Shown here piece after piece: positions 25,698 through 36,128 of a DNA stretch of 64,000 nucleotides (position 1 is its first letter; every line of letters starts with the position of its first letter). This DNA is from Microbulbifer sp. GL-2 (GTDB lineage Bacteria; Pseudomonadota; Gammaproteobacteria; Pseudomonadales; Cellvibrionaceae), in assembly GCF_007183175.1 (NCBI RefSeq), contig NZ_AP019807.1:3282001-3346000 (forward strand). Reading direction: 5' to 3'. Under the pieces are notes generated by a model. It saw only the letters and a program-made list of their open reading frames with translations. It had not been told where the DNA came from and did no database searches. The position numbers and the translations under genes were made by a program.

Positions 25698-27011
25698 ATG
25701 CAGGTTTCCATCGAAACTACTTCCGGTCTGGAGCGTCGTTTAACGGTTAATTTGCCGGCGGAAATCGTCGATAAAGAAGTGGACAAGCGTCTCCAGCAGG
25801 CCGCCAAAACTGTTCGCGTAAATGGCTTCCGTAAGGGTAAGGTGCCCTTGAAAGTTGTGCGTCAGCGCTTTGGTGCCGGTGTCCGTCAGGAAGTGCTCGG
25901 CGAGGTTATGAGTCGCTCTTTTTCCGACGCAGTTCAGAAAGAAGAGTTGAAGCCTGCGGGTCAGCCCAGCATTGAAGCTAGGCAGACAGCTGCTGGCGAA
26001 AACCTGGAATACGTTGCCACTTTTGAAGTCTATCCTGAGGTGGAGCTGTCTGAACTGGCAGAAATCAGCGTAGAGCGCCCGGTTGCCGCGGTAACGGATG
26101 CTGATGTTAATAACATGATTGACGTGTTGCGCAAGCAGCAGTCCTCCTGGAAAGACACCAAGCGCAAAGCGCAAAAGGGTGACCGTGTTGTTATCGATTT
26201 CATAGGCCGCAAAGACGGCGAAGAGTTTGAGGGTGGTAAAGCAGAAGGCCACCAGCTGGTACTCGGTTCTGGCCAAATGATTCCCGGTTTTGAGGATGGC
26301 ATTCTGGGTATGAAGCCCGGTGAGGAAAAAGACCTGGATCTGACCTTCCCGGAAGACTATCAAGCTGAAGAGCTGCGTGGTGCTGCGGTAACTTTCAATA
26401 TTAAAGTAACTGCCTCTGAAAAACCTGAGCTGCCTGAACTGAACGAAGAGTTCTTCATAGCTTATGGTGTTCAAGAGGGCGGTGAAGAGAAGTTCCGCGA
26501 GGAAGTTCGCAACAATATGGAGCGTGAACTGAAAAATGCCGCTCTGAATAAAGTTAAGACCCAGGTGATGGACCAGTTGTTTGAAAAGCATCCGGTTGAA
26601 TTGCCGTCCGCACTGGTTGCCGGCGAAGTCCGCACTCTGCGCGGTCAAATGGTTCAACAGTTCGGCGGTCAGATTAAAGCTGAAGATGCCGAGCGAATGC
26701 TGCCAGATACCATGTTTGAAGAGCAGGCCAAGCGTCGTGTAGTGTTGGGTCTTGTTGTGGGTGAGATTGTTAAGCAGAATAACCTGTCTGTAGATGCAGA
26801 CCGCGTAAAAGCGAAGGTTGAAGAGCTGGCATCCACTTATCAGCAGCCGGAAGAAGTGGTTGAATATTACTATAACAACCGTGAACTATTGTCCGGTGTT
26901 GAGTCTGTGGTACTGGAAGATCAGGTTGTCGATTTCGTACTGAACGCTGCGAAAGTTGAAGAGGTGGAAAGCACCTACGACGACGTAATCAAGCCGCAGA
27001 AGCAGGGCTGA
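25698..27011 (+). CDS. tig: Trigger factor
   Basis: This is a ribosome-associated chaperone and prolyl isomerase. The N-terminal ribosome-binding signature is NGFRKGKVPLKVVRQRFG (the GFRxGK-P motif, residues about 43-60). The central FKBP domain is GDRVVIDFIGRKDGEEFEGG, ending with VTFNIKVTASEKPELPEL, and the helical C-terminal arms follow. Length 437 residues. ATG 25698, five bases after GAGGATAA, gives the expected MQVSIETTSGLERRL start. It begins the classic tig-clpP-clpX-lon order. Confidence 0.95.
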   Translation: MQVSIETTSGLERRLTVNLPAEIVDKEVDKRLQQAAKTVRVNGFRKGKVPLKVVRQRFGAGVRQEVLGEVMSRSFSDAVQKEELKPAGQPSIEARQTAAGENLEYVATFEVYPEVELSELAEISVERPVAAVTDADVNNMIDVLRKQQSSWKDTKRKAQKGDRVVIDFIGRKDGEEFEGGKAEGHQLVLGSGQMIPGFEDGILGMKPGEEKDLDLTFPEDYQAEELRGAAVTFNIKVTASEKPELPELNEEFFIAYGVQEGGEEKFREEVRNNMERELKNAALNKVKTQVMDQLFEKHPVELPSALVAGEVRTLRGQMVQQFGGQIKAEDAERMLPDTMFEEQAKRRVVLGLVVGEIVKQNNLSVDADRVKAKVEELASTYQQPEEVVEYYYNNRELLSGVESVVLEDQVVDFVLNAAKVEEVESTYDDVIKPQKQG

Positions 27012-27187
27012 TACCCTCTCTCTCAAGAATGCGCTGGCGCCTGACTTTGTCGGGCGTCGCAGCATCTCCTTCCTTTTTGCCGGCTGGCTTTATCTGGCCC
27101 GACCGGTTAAGCTCTGAAAACGAATTTTTCAGCATGGGCGATAGTCGCCTATTTGCTGTGCTGCCGAAAACGCCACAAAAGGAAGCA

Positions 27188-27838
27188 ATGGTACCTATGG
27201 CACGAATTGATTATCCCCAAGCCTCGATCGATCCTTCAGCAAGCGGTTTGGTACCCATGGTGGTGGAGCAAACTGCCCGGGGTGAGCGTTCATTTGATAT
27301 CTATTCCCGCCTGCTCAAAGAGCGGATTATTTTCCTGGTTGGACCAGTTGAAGACCATATGGCTAACTTGGTCGTTGCTCAGCTGCTGTTCCTGGAGGCT
27401 GAGAACCCCGATAAGGATATCCACCTGTATATCAACTCTCCGGGAGGCTCTGTGACTGCTGGCATGTCAATTTATGACACCATGCAGTTTATCAAGCCTG
27501 ATGTAAGCACCATGTGTATCGGTCAGGCGTGTAGCATGGGTGCCTTCCTGCTAACCGCAGGTGCTCAAGGTAAACGCTTTGCCACACCAAATTCTCGGGT
27601 GATGATCCACCAGCCCAGTGGTGGAGCTCAGGGGCAGGCAAGTGATATCCATATCCAGGCGCAGGAGATCCTGAAGATCCGCCATCGGCTCAATGAACTG
27701 ATGGCTCATCACTCCGGCCGCCCGGTCAGTGATATTGAGCGGGATACTGAGCGAGACCACTTTTTAAGTGCCGATGAGGCCAAGGAGTATGGTTTGGTGG
27801 ACGATGTTATGTCCCATCGCCAGGCACTGCAAAAATAG
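27188..27838 (+). CDS. clpP: ATP-dependent Clp protease proteolytic subunit
   Basis: This is the serine protease barrel that works with ClpX. The catalytic serine is in IGQACSMGAFLL, the histidine in RVMIHQPSGGAQGQ, and the aspartate in the IERDTERDHF region. GGSVTAGMSIYDTMQ supplies the oxyanion glycines. ATG 27188 (MVPMARIDYP) follows AAAGGAAGC and yields 216 residues; it includes a short propeptide-like N-terminus. An open frame from 27029 adds non-family sequence. The gap before clpX (163 bases) leaves room for a separate promoter. Confidence 0.93.
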   Translation: MVPMARIDYPQASIDPSASGLVPMVVEQTARGERSFDIYSRLLKERIIFLVGPVEDHMANLVVAQLLFLEAENPDKDIHLYINSPGGSVTAGMSIYDTMQFIKPDVSTMCIGQACSMGAFLLTAGAQGKRFATPNSRVMIHQPSGGAQGQASDIHIQAQEILKIRHRLNELMAHHSGRPVSDIERDTERDHFLSADEAKEYGLVDDVMSHRQALQK

Positions 27839-28001
27839 AATTTCAACGAAAAAAATTTGCTAGTGGCGTTTTCCTAATAAAGTGGATAATTTTGAGCAGA
27901 CTTCCTTGAAAGGGGGCTTGAAAATTACGCCAAAAGACAGCATCTTGCTGTAATAGCTGAATTTGAAGGCCCTGGCCGGCCAGTGACCACGGAGTATTTT
28001 G

Positions 28002-29288
28002 ATGACCGACAAAAGCAGCGGAGAAGACAGCGGCAAATTGCTGTACTGCTCTTTCTGTGGCAAGAGCCAGCAGGAAGTGCGGAAGTTAATCGCTGGACCG
28101 TCAGTCTTTATCTGCGATGAATGTGTCGAACTTTGTACCGACATTATTCGCGAAGAGGTCCAGGAGAGTGCGGAGGGTCCGGAGGGGCGCCTGCCCACGC
28201 CGCGTGAAATTACCGAGATTCTCGACCAGTACGTTATTGGTCAAGAGGGGGCCAAGCGCGTTCTGGCGGTTGCCGTATATAACCATTACAAGCGCCTGCG
28301 CAGTAAATCCGGTGTGAAAAGCAAGGATGAGGTAGAGCTGAGTAAATCCAACATCCTGTTGGTTGGCCCTACCGGCAGCGGTAAGACCCTGCTTGCAGAA
28401 ACCCTTGCGCGATTACTCAATGTGCCTTTCACCATTGCTGATGCCACCACGCTGACTGAGGCGGGATATGTGGGTGAGGATGTTGAGAACATCATCCAGA
28501 AATTGTTGCAGAAGTGTGACTACGACGTCGAGAAGGCGCAGCAGGGTATTGTCTATATCGATGAGATCGACAAAATCTCCCGCAAATCAGACAACCCATC
28601 GATCACCCGTGATGTTTCTGGTGAGGGTGTGCAGCAGGCATTGCTGAAGTTGATTGAAGGTACAGTAGCTTCTGTGCCCCCGCAGGGCGGCCGCAAGCAT
28701 CCCCAGCAAGAATTTTTGCAGGTGGATACTTCCAATATCCTGTTTATTTGTGGCGGCGCATTTGCCGGTCTCGACAAAGTGATCCGCGATCGTTCCGAGA
28801 AGGGTGGGATAGGCTTTAGTGCTGAGGTAAAGTCAAAAGACGGGGCCAGTAATTTTGGCGAGATCCTCAGGGATCTGGAGCCTGAAGATTTGGTTCGTTA
28901 CGGCCTGATCCCCGAGTTTGTCGGGCGCTTGCCGGTCACCGCAACTCTCGAAGAGCTGGATCGCGAGGCCCTGGTGCAGATCCTAACGGAGCCACGCAAT
29001 GCCCTGACCAAACAGTACGGTAAGCTGTTTGAGATGGAGGATGTGGAGCTGGACTTCCGTCCAGATGCCCTGGACGCTGTAGCTACCAAGGCGATGGAGC
29101 GTAAAACCGGCGCCCGTGGATTGCGTTCAATAATGGAGTCAGTTCTGTTGGAGACCATGTACGATATCCCGTCCACTGACAATGTGGTTAAAGTGGTTAT
29201 CGATGAAGCGGTCATCAAAGGCGAGTCAGCCCCACTGCTTGTCTATGAGAGTGAGGCGCAGCCTCAGAAAGCGGCTCCTGAAGAGTAG
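28002..29288 (+). CDS. clpX: ATP-dependent Clp protease ATP-binding subunit ClpX
   Basis: This AAA+ unfoldase begins with a zinc-binding domain: YCSFCGKSQQ and FICDECVELC provide the four cysteines. Walker A is LLVGPTGSGKTLLAETL, Walker B IVYIDEIDKI, and the pore loop is in AGYVGEDVE (GYVG). The ClpP-docking IGF loop is seen as KGGIGFSAEV. Length 428 residues. The start is ATG 28002 eight bases after GGAG. An intrinsic terminator follows 12 bases downstream of the stop. Confidence 0.95.
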   Translation: MTDKSSGEDSGKLLYCSFCGKSQQEVRKLIAGPSVFICDECVELCTDIIREEVQESAEGPEGRLPTPREITEILDQYVIGQEGAKRVLAVAVYNHYKRLRSKSGVKSKDEVELSKSNILLVGPTGSGKTLLAETLARLLNVPFTIADATTLTEAGYVGEDVENIIQKLLQKCDYDVEKAQQGIVYIDEIDKISRKSDNPSITRDVSGEGVQQALLKLIEGTVASVPPQGGRKHPQQEFLQVDTSNILFICGGAFAGLDKVIRDRSEKGGIGFSAEVKSKDGASNFGEILRDLEPEDLVRYGLIPEFVGRLPVTATLEELDREALVQILTEPRNALTKQYGKLFEMEDVELDFRPDALDAVATKAMERKTGARGLRSIMESVLLETMYDIPSTDNVVKVVIDEAVIKGESAPLLVYESEAQPQKAAPEE

Positions 29289-29300
29289 CGCTTAACGACG

Positions 29301-29327
29301 AAAAAGCCCCAGTCAGGGGCTTTTTTT
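29301..29327 (+). terminator. Intrinsic terminator after clpX
   Basis: AAAAAGCCCC, loop AGTCA, GGGGC followed by TTTTTTT. It isolates lon from the clp genes. Confidence 0.9.
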
Positions 29328-29437
29328 ATAACTTCTGCTTATCAGAAAGACGATTTATTTACCTTTTAAGGTTCCCTATGCAAGGGCGGCTTATTGGTAT
29401 TCAGTTGAGTTCGGCACAAATTGGTCGCGAGATTAGA

Positions 29438-29465
29438 CTTGTATTCCGGGCTCCCCCCCCCATCT
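29438..29465 (+). promoter_or_regulatory. Sigma-32-like promoter of lon
   Basis: -35-like CTTGTA (29438-29443) and an exact -10 CCCCATCT (29458-29465), spacer 14, about 100 bases before lon. The -10 is the last part of a run of nine Cs. lon is a classical RpoH regulon member. Confidence 0.68.
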
Positions 29466-29562
29466 CTAGCAACTGAAGGGCGGTGGCCCAAATTGAGCTG
29501 TCATTTTCTACAGCAGCATGATGCCGCGCCAAATACCCAGTGATAGGGCCGAGAGGAGTTCT

Positions 29563-31967
29563 ATGGATCAGTCATCCGACACCAAGCTTGAATATCCGTT
29601 GTTGCCATTGCGCGATGTTGTTGTTTACCCCCACATGGTGATCCCGCTGTTTGTCGGCAGGGAAAAATCCATTGAGGCCCTGGAAGAGGCCATGCGCAGG
29701 GATAAGCAAGTTTTACTCGTTGCTCAGAAAAAGGCATCGGAAGATGATCCTGGTGCTGAGGACATCTATCGCGTGGGCACGATTGCCAGTGTTTTGCAGC
29801 TGCTCAAGCTCCCTGACGGCACAGTTAAAGTGCTAGTAGAGGGGGGGAGAGAGTGAACATCCGCGATGTAATGGAGCGTGAAAACCACTTCGAGGCCACC
29901 GTGGAGCCCATGGAGACCTTGGAACTGCCAGAGTCCGAGGCTGAGGCCCTGGTGCGTTCTGTTATGACTCAGTTTGAGCAGTATGTCTCTGTGAGCAAAA
30001 AGGTGCCCAATGAGGTAATTACCTCTCTTTCGGGCATCGACGAGCCGGGACGCCTGGCGGATACTATTTCTGCTCATATGTCCCTCGAGTTGGCACAGAA
30101 ACAGGAGCTCCTGGAAACCTCCAGTGTGAAAGAGCGCCTCGAGCATCTGCTAGGCCTTATGGATTCGGAGATTGACCTGATACAGGTGGAGAAGCGCATT
30201 CGTGGCCGCGTGAAAAAGCAGATGGAGAAGAGCCAGCGCGAGTATTACCTGAATGAGCAGATGAAGGCGATTCAGAAGGAGTTGGGCGAAATAACCGAAG
30301 AGCCCAATGAAATTGAAGAGCTGGAAAATAAAATTGCAGACTCCGGCATGAGTGCAGAAGCGGAAAAGAAAACCCGCGCTGAACTTGCCAAGTTGAAGAT
30401 GATGTCACCGATGTCGGCAGAGGCATCGGTTCTGCGCAGCTATATCGATTGGATGTTGAGCCTACCCTGGAAAAAAGCCAGTCGGGTAAGGCATGATCTC
30501 AAGAAAGCTGAAGAGATTCTCGAGAAAGAACATTACGGTCTGGAAGAGGTCAAGGAGCGGATTCTCGAGTACTTGGCCGTGCAAAAGCGCGTCAAAAAAG
30601 TTAAAGGGCCGATCCTTTGCCTGGTCGGACCTCCCGGGGTTGGTAAGACCTCACTCGGGCAGTCGATTGCGCGCGCCACAAATCGCCAGTACGTGCGCAT
30701 GGCCCTCGGTGGGGTGCGCGATGAAGCGGAAATTCGCGGCCACCGTCGAACTTATATTGGCTCCTTGCCGGGCAAACTGATCCAGAAAATTTCTAAAGTC
30801 GGTGTTAAAAATCCGCTGTTCCTGCTCGACGAGGTCGACAAAATGGGGATGGATCAACGCGGGGATCCTGCTTCTGCCCTGCTTGAGGTGCTGGACCCGG
30901 AACAGAACAAGACATTCAACGATCACTATCTAGAAGTGGATTACGACCTTTCAGATGTGATGTTCGTATGCACTTCCAACTCGATGAATATTCCCGGCCC
31001 ATTATTGGATCGTATGGAAGTAATCCGTATTCCCGGTTACACCGAGGACGAAAAGCTCAATATTGCCCAGCGCTACCTAGTACCCAAGCAGCGTAAGGCC
31101 AATGGTATGAAAGATAATGAGCTGGACCTGTCCGATGATGCGATACGCGACATAGTACGCTACTACACCCGTGAAGCCGGTGTGCGTGGATTGGATCGCG
31201 AGATTGCCAAGATTTGCCGCAAAATCGTAACTGAGCATGTGCGCAACCCGTCAGATGAAAAGGCAGTGGTCAAGCCCGATCAGCTCGAAGAGCTGCTGGG
31301 TGTACGCAAGTTCGACTTTGGTCGAGCCGAGGAAGAGGACAAAATCGGGATTGTTACCGGGCTTGCCTGGACTGAGGTTGGCGGTGAATTGCTCAATATT
31401 GAAGCCTCCGCTGTACCCGGCAAAGGTCGCATGATTAAGACCGGTTCTCTCGGTGATGTGATGCAGGAGTCAATCCAGGCCGCCTTGACCGTGGTGCGCT
31501 CACGCTCTCAAGCTCTGGGGATAGGCCCTGACTTTCACGAGACGCGGGATATTCATATTCACGTGCCTGAAGGCGCGACCCCGAAGGATGGTCCCTCCGC
31601 TGGTATTGCCATGTGCACCGCTCTGGTTTCCGTGCTGACCAATATCCCGGTGCGCTCGGATGTGGCGATGACCGGTGAAATTACCCTGCGTGGAGAAGTT
31701 CTGCGAATTGGTGGTCTTAAGGAAAAGTTATTGGCGGCGCATCGCGGCGGTATCAAAACTGTACTGATTCCTGCGGATAACGAGAGGGACCTGAAAGATA
31801 TCCCTGATAATATTCTTCAGGATCTGGTGGTGAAACCGGTCAAATGGATCGATCAGGTGCTGGAGTTGGCGCTTGAGCACAAGCCTGAATCCCTATCGGA
31901 TGAGGAATATTCCGCCCTGCAAAAACAGGCGGAAGAGCGCTCACAAAGATCTATCCAGACCCATTAA
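29563..31967 (+). CDS. lon: ATP-dependent protease La (Lon), frameshifted in this sequence
   Basis: From ATG 29563 (after GAGAGGAG) the N-terminal substrate-binding domain reads LEYPLLPLRDVVVYPHMVIP up to GTVKVLVEGG. There the frame breaks in seven Gs (29841-29847). One added G gives VEGGERVNIRDVMERENHFE and the protein continues normally. Walker A is CLVGPPGVGKTSLGQSIA, Walker B PLFLLDEVDKMG, and the serine-lysine dyad is in PKDGPSAGIAMC and the later GGLKEKLLAAHRGG. The full product is about 801 residues. The break separates the N-domain from the rest; a homopolymer miscall is more likely than loss of lon in an otherwise intact operon region. hupB follows downstream. Confidence 0.93.
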
Positions 31968-32222
31968 CCTGTTGTGGGGTGGCTTTTGTCACCCCGTAAC
32001 AATTTGCAAGACCAAAACATAACCACTCTGTTGATTTTTGCTGCTTGAGTTTTGTCCAACTAGCCGGAAACCCGCATGGTTCCTTGACCCGCTACCGGGC
32101 AGTTGGTATAAAACGGGGCTTATTGCCCGGCGCCTAAATTGCCGGTGGTTAAAAAGTTACAACTATGGATGCCTAGCCTGAGGGCGTCCTGAACATATTT
32201 AAAAAGAACAGAGGGATTAAGC

Positions 32223-32495
32223 GTGAATAAGTCCGAATTGATTGAAGCAATTGCCGCATCTGCAGATATTCCGAAAGCAGCAGCTGGCCGTGCTTTGGAC
32301 GCAATGGTTGATAGCATTACTGATGCGCTTAAAAAAGGCGATCAGGTTGCCTTGGTAGGTTTTGGTACTTTTGCAGTGAAAGAGCGCGCAGCCCGCACAG
32401 GCCGCAACCCTCGCACTGGCGACCCCATTGAAATCGCCGCGGCAAAAATTCCTAACTTCAAGGCCGGTAAAGCCCTGAAAGACGCCGTAAATTAA
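32223..32495 (+). CDS. hupB: DNA-binding protein HU-beta
   Basis: This is a 90-residue nucleoid protein. It has the N-terminal helices MNKSELIEAIAASADIPKAA, GDQVALVGFGTFAVKERAAR, and the DNA-clasping arm RTGRNPRTGDPIEIAAA with the conserved proline. KIPNFKAGKALKDAVN closes the fold. The start is GTG 32223, a few bases after AGAGGG. It sits in the usual place after lon and before ppiD. Confidence 0.96.
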   Translation: MNKSELIEAIAASADIPKAAAGRALDAMVDSITDALKKGDQVALVGFGTFAVKERAARTGRNPRTGDPIEIAAAKIPNFKAGKALKDAVN

Positions 32496-32617
32496 GTTTT
32501 TCGGTGAACTTCGAGACCTTGTAAAAGATTCGAAGCTATAAGGAGGCGTGTCAGTTTGGATGCGCCTTTTTTGTATCTGGTAACAGAAAATAATTAGAGT
32601 CAAATTCGGAGCTGAGC

Positions 32618-34501
32618 ATGCTTCAGTCCATGCGCGATAACCTGAAAGGGACGGCAGCGATTATTGTCGCAGCTTTCTTTGGGTTCATTATGGTCATTGG
32701 GGGAATCGATTTTTTCTCCGGGGCCAGTGGTGGTGCCGCCGATGCGGTTGCCGAGGTCAATGGTGAAAAGATCACCAACCTGGATTTACAGCGAGCGATC
32801 CAAAATCGCCGCAGCATGATCATGAGTCAGTATGGGGAAAATGTCCCTGCTGACCTGATCAGTGATGAGCAATTGCGTGAACCCGTGTTGCGCCAGCTGA
32901 TTTCCAGCTCGGTGATGCGCCAGGCTGCTCAAGAGAGTGGAATGGTCATGAGCACCGCGGCGGTCAATAAGGCAATTACCGATATTCCAGCCTTCCAGGT
33001 GAATGGTACATTCGACGCTCAGCTGTATCGCGATGCCCTGCGTCGTATGGGCTACAGCACTGCCAACTTCCCCCAAATCATTGAAAGTGACCTGGCCCTG
33101 CAGCAATACGCGGACAGTGTTACCGAAAGTGCTTTCACCACCAGGGCGGATGCTGAGCAGGTTGTCGCCGCTTCAATGGAGGAGCGCGACTTCAACTATG
33201 TGGTGATGCCGGTACAGGAACTGCTTGCCTCAACTGAAGTCGGTGATGCGGAAGTTGAACAGTTTTATCAGGAGAATCAGGGAAAATACCAGCGCCCCGA
33301 GCAGGTGGCCGTTGAGTATATCGAGCTGACTCCTGAGGTGTTTGCTGCCAACATCGATATTTCTGAGGAGGATGTGCGCTCCCAGTACAACCAGGAAGTA
33401 AAGAGCTTTGGCTCCGACCTGCGCCGCCGTGCAGCTCATATCCTGCTGGAAGATGCAGATCAAACGAAGATCGAAGAGATTCAGTCCAAGCTCAATGCGG
33501 GTGAAGACTTTGCCGAATTAGCCAAGACTTATTCGGAAGATGTCGGTTCCCGGGAAGAGGGTGGTGATCTTGGATTTACTACCGGAGATGTGTTTCCGCA
33601 GGCGTTTGAAGAGGCCTTGGCATCCTTAGAGGTTGGTCAGGTGTCCACACCTGTGACTACCGATAGCGGTACTCACTTTATCAAGCTACTGGAAGTGGAG
33701 CAAAGTGAGCCGCCGACTTTTGAAGAGCGCAAGGGAGCAATTGAAGGGCAGTTGCGCGCGGCAGCTGCTGAGAGCGAATTTGTTGATGCCCTGAGCCGCC
33801 TTGCGGATTTAGCCTACAATGCCGACAATCTCGCCGGCCCGGCAGAGGAACTCGGTGTACCACTCAAAACCAGTGGTCTTTTCTCCCGAAGCAGTGGCGC
33901 CGGTGTCTTGGCTAATAGCCAGGTAGTTGAATCAGCCTTCTCTGCCGAAGTGAAGGAAGATGGTAATACCTCGGATGTGCTCAATCTCACTAACGAACAC
34001 TCTGTGGTTTTGCGTGTCACTGAATCGAAAGAGGCTGGCACTTATCCGCTGGCGGAAGTTCGTGAGCAGATTGTTGAGCAACTGAAACGCGATAAAGCCA
34101 GTGAGCAGCTAGCCAAACAGGCCGAAGCCCTGAAAGGAAAATTAGCTGCAGGAGAAGATTTCGCCAAGCTTGCAGAAGAACAGGGGTTAACCCTGGAAAC
34201 CAGTGAGAAGACTCGCCGTGGCGGTTTTGGTGAGCGTGGAGAAATTAACAACAAGGCTTTCACGCTGCCAGTGCCTGCTGCGGGTTCAGGGGAGTTGTCG
34301 GTGTTTGCCACCAGTAATGGCGACCAGGTTGTTCTGGCTTTACGCGATGTACGAGAGGGCAACCTGTCACAGCAGAGTAAAGAGCAGCGCCAAGCGTTAA
34401 TGCAGCAGCTGGCCTCTGTAAATGGAGGTGCCGAGCTGGCTGCTATTCAGCGCTTCCTGTCCGATCAGGCTCAAGTTGAACTGACCCCACAGAGTGAATA
34501 A
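32618..34501 (+). CDS. ppiD: Periplasmic folding chaperone PpiD (SurA-N/parvulin type)
   Basis: This is an inner-membrane-anchored periplasmic chaperone near the Sec translocon. A single N-terminal membrane helix (KGTAAIIVAAFFGFIMVIGG) is followed by a SurA-N-like helical domain (residues about 40-200) and a parvulin domain around RRAAHILLEDADQTKIEEIQ to GTHFIKLLEVE. A second degenerate parvulin-like segment and a C-terminal tail follow. 627 residues, typical. The canonical catalytic parvulin histidine is present in AAHILLE. It ends before a bidirectional terminator shared with mltD. Confidence 0.93.
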   Translation: MLQSMRDNLKGTAAIIVAAFFGFIMVIGGIDFFSGASGGAADAVAEVNGEKITNLDLQRAIQNRRSMIMSQYGENVPADLISDEQLREPVLRQLISSSVMRQAAQESGMVMSTAAVNKAITDIPAFQVNGTFDAQLYRDALRRMGYSTANFPQIIESDLALQQYADSVTESAFTTRADAEQVVAASMEERDFNYVVMPVQELLASTEVGDAEVEQFYQENQGKYQRPEQVAVEYIELTPEVFAANIDISEEDVRSQYNQEVKSFGSDLRRRAAHILLEDADQTKIEEIQSKLNAGEDFAELAKTYSEDVGSREEGGDLGFTTGDVFPQAFEEALASLEVGQVSTPVTTDSGTHFIKLLEVEQSEPPTFEERKGAIEGQLRAAAAESEFVDALSRLADLAYNADNLAGPAEELGVPLKTSGLFSRSSGAGVLANSQVVESAFSAEVKEDGNTSDVLNLTNEHSVVLRVTESKEAGTYPLAEVREQIVEQLKRDKASEQLAKQAEALKGKLAAGEDFAKLAEEQGLTLETSEKTRRGGFGERGEINNKAFTLPVPAAGSGELSVFATSNGDQVVLALRDVREGNLSQQSKEQRQALMQQLASVNGGAELAAIQRFLSDQAQVELTPQSE

Positions 34502-34520
34502 CTCAGGCCAGTAGTACAAT

Positions 34521-34548
34521 AAAAAACCCGGCAACTGCCGGGTTTTTT
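34521..34548. terminator. Bidirectional terminator between ppiD and mltD
   Basis: AAAAAACCCGGC, loop AACT, GCCGGGTTTTTT. Perfect 12-bp stem including the A/T tracts; serves both convergent genes. Confidence 0.92.
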
Positions 34549-34568
34549 ATTGAGCCAAAAGTGATGTA

Positions 34569-36128
34569 CTAACTGTTACCTGCGCTATCGACAAATAATG
34601 TCAGGCGCTGGCCGGGCTGTAAGTACTTCGCTTTTGTGATTTTGTTCCAGCGTAAGATATCATCAATTTCAATACTGAACTTATTTGCAATTCGGTACAG
34701 GGAGTCGCCACTTCTGACCTTGTAAGACACCTTGCGTGTGGTGCGGCTATCACCACCAGGGTTACTTCCGGCAAAAGCGACCAGTGTACGACCAGGACGC
34801 AGGGTGTCACCGGGAGCCATGCTATTCCAGCTGGCCAGTTGCTTAACACTCACCTTCATTTTACGAGCGATGGCCCAGAGGCTGTCTCCAGGCTTCACCG
34901 TGTAGCTGGTTTTCTGTCCCCGCCCGGAAGGTTGACCTCCCTTGACGCGCTGATCCAATGCGTAGGCATACTGTCCGGCGGGGCCGGAGGAGCTTGGAAT
35001 CAGCAGGGTCTTACCGGCACGAATATTATTATTGCGAAGCTTATTGGCTTCGCGGATAGCGTTGACTGTCGTCTGATAGCGTCGCGCGATAGTTGAGAGG
35101 GTATCCCCGCGGCTGATGGTATATCGTTGCCAAGTTACCCGCTGGTCTTCGGGTAGTTTCTCGAGTGCGGCTTGGAATACCTCTTGGTTTCCGATAGGAA
35201 TCAGTAACTGGTGACTGCCGTTGGGGTCAGTGGCCCAGCGGTTATAACCCGGGTTGAGTAGGTAGAGCTCATCGATTTCAATCTCGGCCAGCTCCGCGGC
35301 CTGTGCCATATCAATTTGGCTGCCGACATTGACGAGGGCGTAGTAAGGTTCGTTGGCGACATTGTGCAGTGGCACTTTATAAAAGTCGGGGCGTGAAACA
35401 ACTTCCGCCAATGCGAGTAGTTGCGGTAGATACCGTTTGGTTTCTCTCGGCAGTTTTAGCTCCCAGAAGCTGGTACCCAGGCCCTTGCGGCGGTTGCGCT
35501 CCACAGCTCTGCGCACGGTGCCTTCACCGGCATTGTAGGCGGCCAAGGCCAGCTCCCAGTCACCGTCAAAACGCTCTGTCAGGTATTTGAAGTATTTAAC
35601 TGCTGCCTGAGTCGATTCATGCACGTCACGGCGACCGTCATACCACCAGTTTTGTTGCAAGCCGAATGAGCGGCCGGTAGAGGGGATAAATTGCCACATG
35701 CCGGAAGCTCGCGCATGGGAATAGGCAAAGGGGTCGTACGCGCTCTCAACGATTGGCAGTAGAGCGAGTTCGAGAGGTAAGTTTGCTTGTTCCAACTCCT
35801 CGACTACATGGAATATATAGCGACGCGAGCGCTCGCTTACGCGTGCCATATAGCCTTCATTGCGTGAAAAATAGGCAATGTAGTCCTGGACTTTCGCATT
35901 ATCGACGTGGTGGTTTAGGCGAAAACCGCGACGCAGGCGCTCCCAGATATCTGTTGGAGGAAGGGTTTCCTCTTTTGGTTTGGGAGTAGAGGCAGCAACG
36001 CTACTCGCAGTTGTGGTTTCTTTTGCTTGGGTAGTTTCGCTCTCGGGCGTAGTGCCTTTATTCGGCAATTGAGAGCAAGCCCCAACCGTGGCAGCTAAAA
36101 GCGCCACGGCAAAATTCTTATGAACCAT
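34569..36128 (-). CDS. mltD: Membrane-bound lytic transglycosylase D with three LysM domains
   Basis: This is a peptidoglycan-cleaving lipoprotein. The lipobox is VGAC in AVALLAATVGACSQ, so it is anchored to the outer membrane. The SLT/GH23 domain has the catalytic glutamate in LPIVESAYDPFAYS, then RASGMWQFIPSTGR and LALAAYNAGEGTV. Three LysM repeats follow at the C-terminus, beginning YTISRGDTLSTIARR, YTVKPGDSLWAIARK and YKVRSGDSLYRIANK. Length 519 residues. It is a single gene, 196 bases from gloB, which lies downstream on the map and is read on the same strand. Confidence 0.94.
   Translation of the reverse strand: MVHKNFAVALLAATVGACSQLPNKGTTPESETTQAKETTTASSVAASTPKPKEETLPPTDIWERLRRGFRLNHHVDNAKVQDYIAYFSRNEGYMARVSERSRRYIFHVVEELEQANLPLELALLPIVESAYDPFAYSHARASGMWQFIPSTGRSFGLQQNWWYDGRRDVHESTQAAVKYFKYLTERFDGDWELALAAYNAGEGTVRRAVERNRRKGLGTSFWELKLPRETKRYLPQLLALAEVVSRPDFYKVPLHNVANEPYYALVNVGSQIDMAQAAELAEIEIDELYLLNPGYNRWATDPNGSHQLLIPIGNQEVFQAALEKLPEDQRVTWQRYTISRGDTLSTIARRYQTTVNAIREANKLRNNNIRAGKTLLIPSSSGPAGQYAYALDQRVKGGQPSGRGQKTSYTVKPGDSLWAIARKMKVSVKQLASWNSMAPGDTLRPGRTLVAFAGSNPGGDSRTTRKVSYKVRSGDSLYRIANKFSIEIDDILRWNKITKAKYLQPGQRLTLFVDSAGNS

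Noticed and set aside
27029..27187. Longer ClpP with a 53-residue N-terminal extension
   Set aside because: No similarity to ClpP propeptides; ATG 27188 has a good ribosome-binding site and yields the usual length.
27840..28000. Sigma-32 promoter before clpX (two CTTGAAA motifs at 27906 and 27918)
   Set aside because: No CCCCAT-like -10 follows at the correct distance from either motif.
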